DNA of 64,000 nucleotides from Macrococcus sp. DPC7161. Its GTDB lineage: Bacteria; Bacillota; Bacilli; Staphylococcales; Staphylococcaceae. The stretch is from assembly GCF_004117835.1 (NCBI RefSeq), contig NZ_SDSC01000006.1, positions 50,139-114,138 on the forward strand, in the 5' to 3' direction. The notes beneath the pieces are model-generated. The model was given only the letters and a program-made list of their open reading frames with translations. It was not told the origin of the DNA and did not search any database. Position numbers and translations under genes: made by a program. Of this stretch, positions 62,117-64,000 are shown piece after piece (positions within the stretch are counted from its first letter, which is position 1; each line of letters starts with the position of its first letter).

Positions 62117-63451
62117 ATGGAAATGCTCACATATAAATTTAACGAATCAGATTATCTCTATACACAACTCTATCAATACATTAAACACGATATATTAACA
62201 GGTAAATTACAACATCAAGAAAAATTGCCTTCAAAAAGAAAACTCAGCACCCACTTAAACTTAAGTGGTACTACTATAGAAATTGCATATCAACAGCTTC
62301 AAGACGAAGGATATATCTATTCTGTACCTAAAGTTGGTTACTTTGTAGAGGATATTCAAACGATAAACATTATACCTGAAAGCAAAGTTGAACATCATTT
62401 AGAAACAGAATCACAAAATCAAGTATCCCTAAAAATTGAAGATAGCCATATTAAATCTTTTCCTTTCCATAAATTTAGAAAGTATGCAAGAGATGCATTC
62501 GAAATTGAACAACATCAATTACTTGAAAGAGGAGATGTCCAAGGAGAAATTGAATTAAGAAACGAAATCAGAAGATATTTGTATCATTCACGCGGCGTAA
62601 AATGTGAGAACCATCAAATTGTAATAGGCAGTTCAACTGAACAATTATTTTCATTACTCACAAAAATATTAGGCGATTGCAGTTACATATTAGAAAACCC
62701 GGGATATCCGTTAATCCAAAAAGTACTCTTAGAAAACAATAAACAATATCAATATATCGACATTGATCATGAAGGCATTAATGCCCAAAACTTACCTGAT
62801 AATGGAGATATCGTTCATGTAACACCGAGCCATCAATTCCCTACTGGTGTCGTATTAAGTGCTAAACGACGTACAGAACTCATCAAATGGGCAAAATTAT
62901 CACCATCACGTTATATTATAGAAGATGATTATGACAGTGAATTTAGATACAAAGGTAGACCATTATCTGCTTTACAAGGCATGAGTAACGATAAAGTAAT
63001 ATATATGAGTACCTTCTCAAAATCCATATTCCCAAGCATACGCTGTGCGTATCTTGTACTCCCTGAATCATTGATAAAAGTATATCAACAAATGAGTAAA
63101 CCTAATAATACCGTGCCAAGACATATACAATATATCATTGCATCATTTATGAAAGATGGTGAATTTGAAAGAAATATCAATCGTATGAGAAAAGAGTACA
63201 AAAAGAAATTAGAACGTGTATTAACAGAAGTTCAGAAAACATTTAATGACTACAAAATCACAGGAAACGATGCAGGCATGCATTTTGTACTAGAGACAAA
63301 TGAAAAAGTGAATACAGCTTCAATAGTGATGAATACGATAAATGATTATTATAAAGGAGAGAATCCAAAATACAATAAACAATATATTATTGGATTTGGT
63401 GGGATTGAAGATGAACAAATACATGAAGTAATTTCAAAATTAAGACCTTAG
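62117..63451 (+). CDS. pdxR: PdxR, MocR/GntR-type regulator of PLP synthesis
   Basis: This 444-residue protein has a GntR winged helix (residues 8-75; LPSKRKLSTHLNLSGTTIEIAYQQLQDEGYI) and a fold-type I aminotransferase domain with the PLP lysine in STFSKSIFPSIRCAYLV and EDDYDSEFRY. MocR regulators of the PdxR group activate pdxST when PLP is low. The divergent pdxST pair supports the name. ATG 62117 has AAGGGG; ATG at codon 3 is possible. Confidence 0.92.
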   Translation: MEMLTYKFNESDYLYTQLYQYIKHDILTGKLQHQEKLPSKRKLSTHLNLSGTTIEIAYQQLQDEGYIYSVPKVGYFVEDIQTINIIPESKVEHHLETESQNQVSLKIEDSHIKSFPFHKFRKYARDAFEIEQHQLLERGDVQGEIELRNEIRRYLYHSRGVKCENHQIVIGSSTEQLFSLLTKILGDCSYILENPGYPLIQKVLLENNKQYQYIDIDHEGINAQNLPDNGDIVHVTPSHQFPTGVVLSAKRRTELIKWAKLSPSRYIIEDDYDSEFRYKGRPLSALQGMSNDKVIYMSTFSKSIFPSIRCAYLVLPESLIKVYQQMSKPNNTVPRHIQYIIASFMKDGEFERNINRMRKEYKKKLERVLTEVQKTFNDYKITGNDAGMHFVLETNEKVNTASIVMNTINDYYKGENPKYNKQYIIGFGGIEDEQIHEVISKLRP

Positions 63452-63462
63452 TGAAAAATAAA

Positions 63463-63504
63463 ATACTGAGTGGGCTATTATAAACATTTACAGCCCACTC
63501 AGTA
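63463..63504 (+). terminator. Hairpin after pdxR
   Basis: ACTGAGTGGGCT and AGCCCACTCAGT pair perfectly over 12 bp with a 15-base loop, but only AATAAATT follows. It is a stable end structure with a weak U tract. Confidence 0.65.
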
Positions 63505-63526
63505 ATAAATTAAACAAATAAATAAA

Positions 63527-63557
63527 CAAAAAAAGAGACCCTTTCGGATCTCTTTTA
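63527..63557 (-). terminator. Terminator of the rRNA operon
   Basis: On the minus strand AAAGAGATCC, GAAA loop, GGGTCTCTTTTTTT, just past the 5S rRNA 3' end. Confidence 0.9.
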
Positions 63558-63561
63558 TATT

Positions 63562-63676
63562 GCCCGGCAACGTCCTACTCTCACGGGCCGTAAGACCAAC
63601 TACCATCGGCGCTAAAGAGCTTAACTTCTGTGTTCGGTATGGGAACAGGTGTGACCTCTTTGCCATCGTCACCAGA
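63562..63676 (-). rRNA. rrf: 5S ribosomal RNA
   Basis: The minus strand reads TCTGGTGACGATGGCAAAGAG at its 5' end, contains the conserved ACCTGTTCCCATACCGAACA and CAGAAGTTAAGCTC core, and ends GTTGCCGGGCA. The 5' and 3' ends pair. Length about 115 nt. Confidence 0.97.
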
Positions 63677-63876
63677 CAAATGAAAATATATATCCAGTTT
63701 CAACTCGCTGTCTTTCATCATTTTCTAAACTTCCATTCCAGCTTGCGCTGTCAGTCAGTTTATCAAAAATGATTCAAGCCATAACGCTCGTTTCCACTTT
63801 TAAATATTATACTTTCAAAACTAGATAAGTAAGAAAATTAGGTAACCAAACATTACCGTGTAAAAAATCTTTTAAA
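63677..63876 (-). other. 23S-5S internal spacer
   Basis: This 200-bp spacer holds no tRNA that I can recognise. It is processed out of the rRNA precursor. Confidence 0.7.
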
Positions 63877-64000
63877 TTGATTAAGTCTTCGATCGATTAG
63901 TATTCGTCAGCTCCATACATTACTGCACTTCCACCTCGAACCTATTAACCTCATCATCTTTGAGGGATCTTATAACCGAAGTTGGGAAATCTCATCTTGA
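63877..64000 (-). rRNA. rrl: 23S ribosomal RNA, 3' end (partial)
   Basis: The minus strand reads TCAAGATGAGATTTCCCAAC, then GATGATGAGGTTAATAGG, and ends GATCGAAGACTTAATCAA, the conserved 3' terminus of staphylococcal 23S rRNA. The gene continues beyond the window. The orientation shows the operon reads toward pdxR. Confidence 0.97.

Noticed and set aside
63677..63876. tRNA gene in the 23S-5S spacer
   Set aside because: No TTCGA-type T-loop with acceptor pairing or CCA end could be found on either strand.

Overview
The window is an AT-rich Firmicutes chromosome segment whose gene order is that of the family Staphylococcaceae. It runs from phosphotransacetylase and HemQ at the left, through the str and rpoBC ribosomal/RNA-polymerase block, to ctsR-mcsAB-clpC, pdxST and the 3' end of an rRNA operon at the right. 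Protein sequences are close to Staphylococcus aureus as I remember them; for example HemQ keeps Tyr145 and His172 at the same numbering. The presence of ispD and ispF (MEP isoprenoid pathway) argues against S. aureus itself, which uses mevalonate. It points to a MEP-carrying lineage such as the S. hyicus/intermedius group or Mammaliicoccus/Macrococcus. I cannot name the species from the sequence alone.

Layout. 1-5200: phosphotransacetylase N-terminus, coproheme decarboxylase hemQ, and a four-gene ferric-siderophore ABC operon behind two Fur-box-like palindromes. 5300-9300: an APC amino-acid permease, an unlisted 35-residue basic hydrophobic peptide, DUF423, a YwdI-like protein, ung and thiD/pdxK. 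9370-11880: yojF, bshB2, folE2 and an O-acetyltransferase. 11900-15400: two HAD hydrolases, tadA and a deoxynucleoside kinase pair. 15470-20090: an orphan PTS-IIC-like membrane protein with ilvE, then tdh and kbl for threonine breakdown. 20250-23760: three tandem M20 peptidase-family paralogues. 23800-28700: str operon (rplGB-like, rpsL, rpsG, fusA, tuf).

28770-33100 holds what looks like an inserted cassette between rpoC and the str operon: a YSIRK-type secreted repeat protein without a sortase signal, followed by two SgrR-like regulator/solute-binding fusions. 33300-44800: rpoC, rpoB, an RsmC-like methyltransferase, rplL, rplJ with an L10 leader, rplA, rplK, nusG and secE. 44900-54660 keeps the Bacillus-like order sigH, yacP, rlmB, mrnC, cysS, cysE (with a Cys T-box), gltX, ispF, ispD, yacL, radA. 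54770-59130: clpC, mcsB, a shortened mcsA and ctsR with a clear CtsR box. 59290-63450: nupC, pdxT, pdxS and divergent pdxR. 63560-64000: 5S rRNA and the 3' end of 23S rRNA on the minus strand.

Most of the window is conserved housekeeping DNA. The parts that deserve a second look are the rpoC/str cassette, a perfect 15-bp inverted repeat that could mask the Shine-Dalgarno of the first str gene only in read-through RNA, a symmetrical hairpin enclosing the sigH ribosome-binding site and TTG start, the M20 triplication, the McsA lacking its first zinc finger, and the small peptide gene at 6757-6864.
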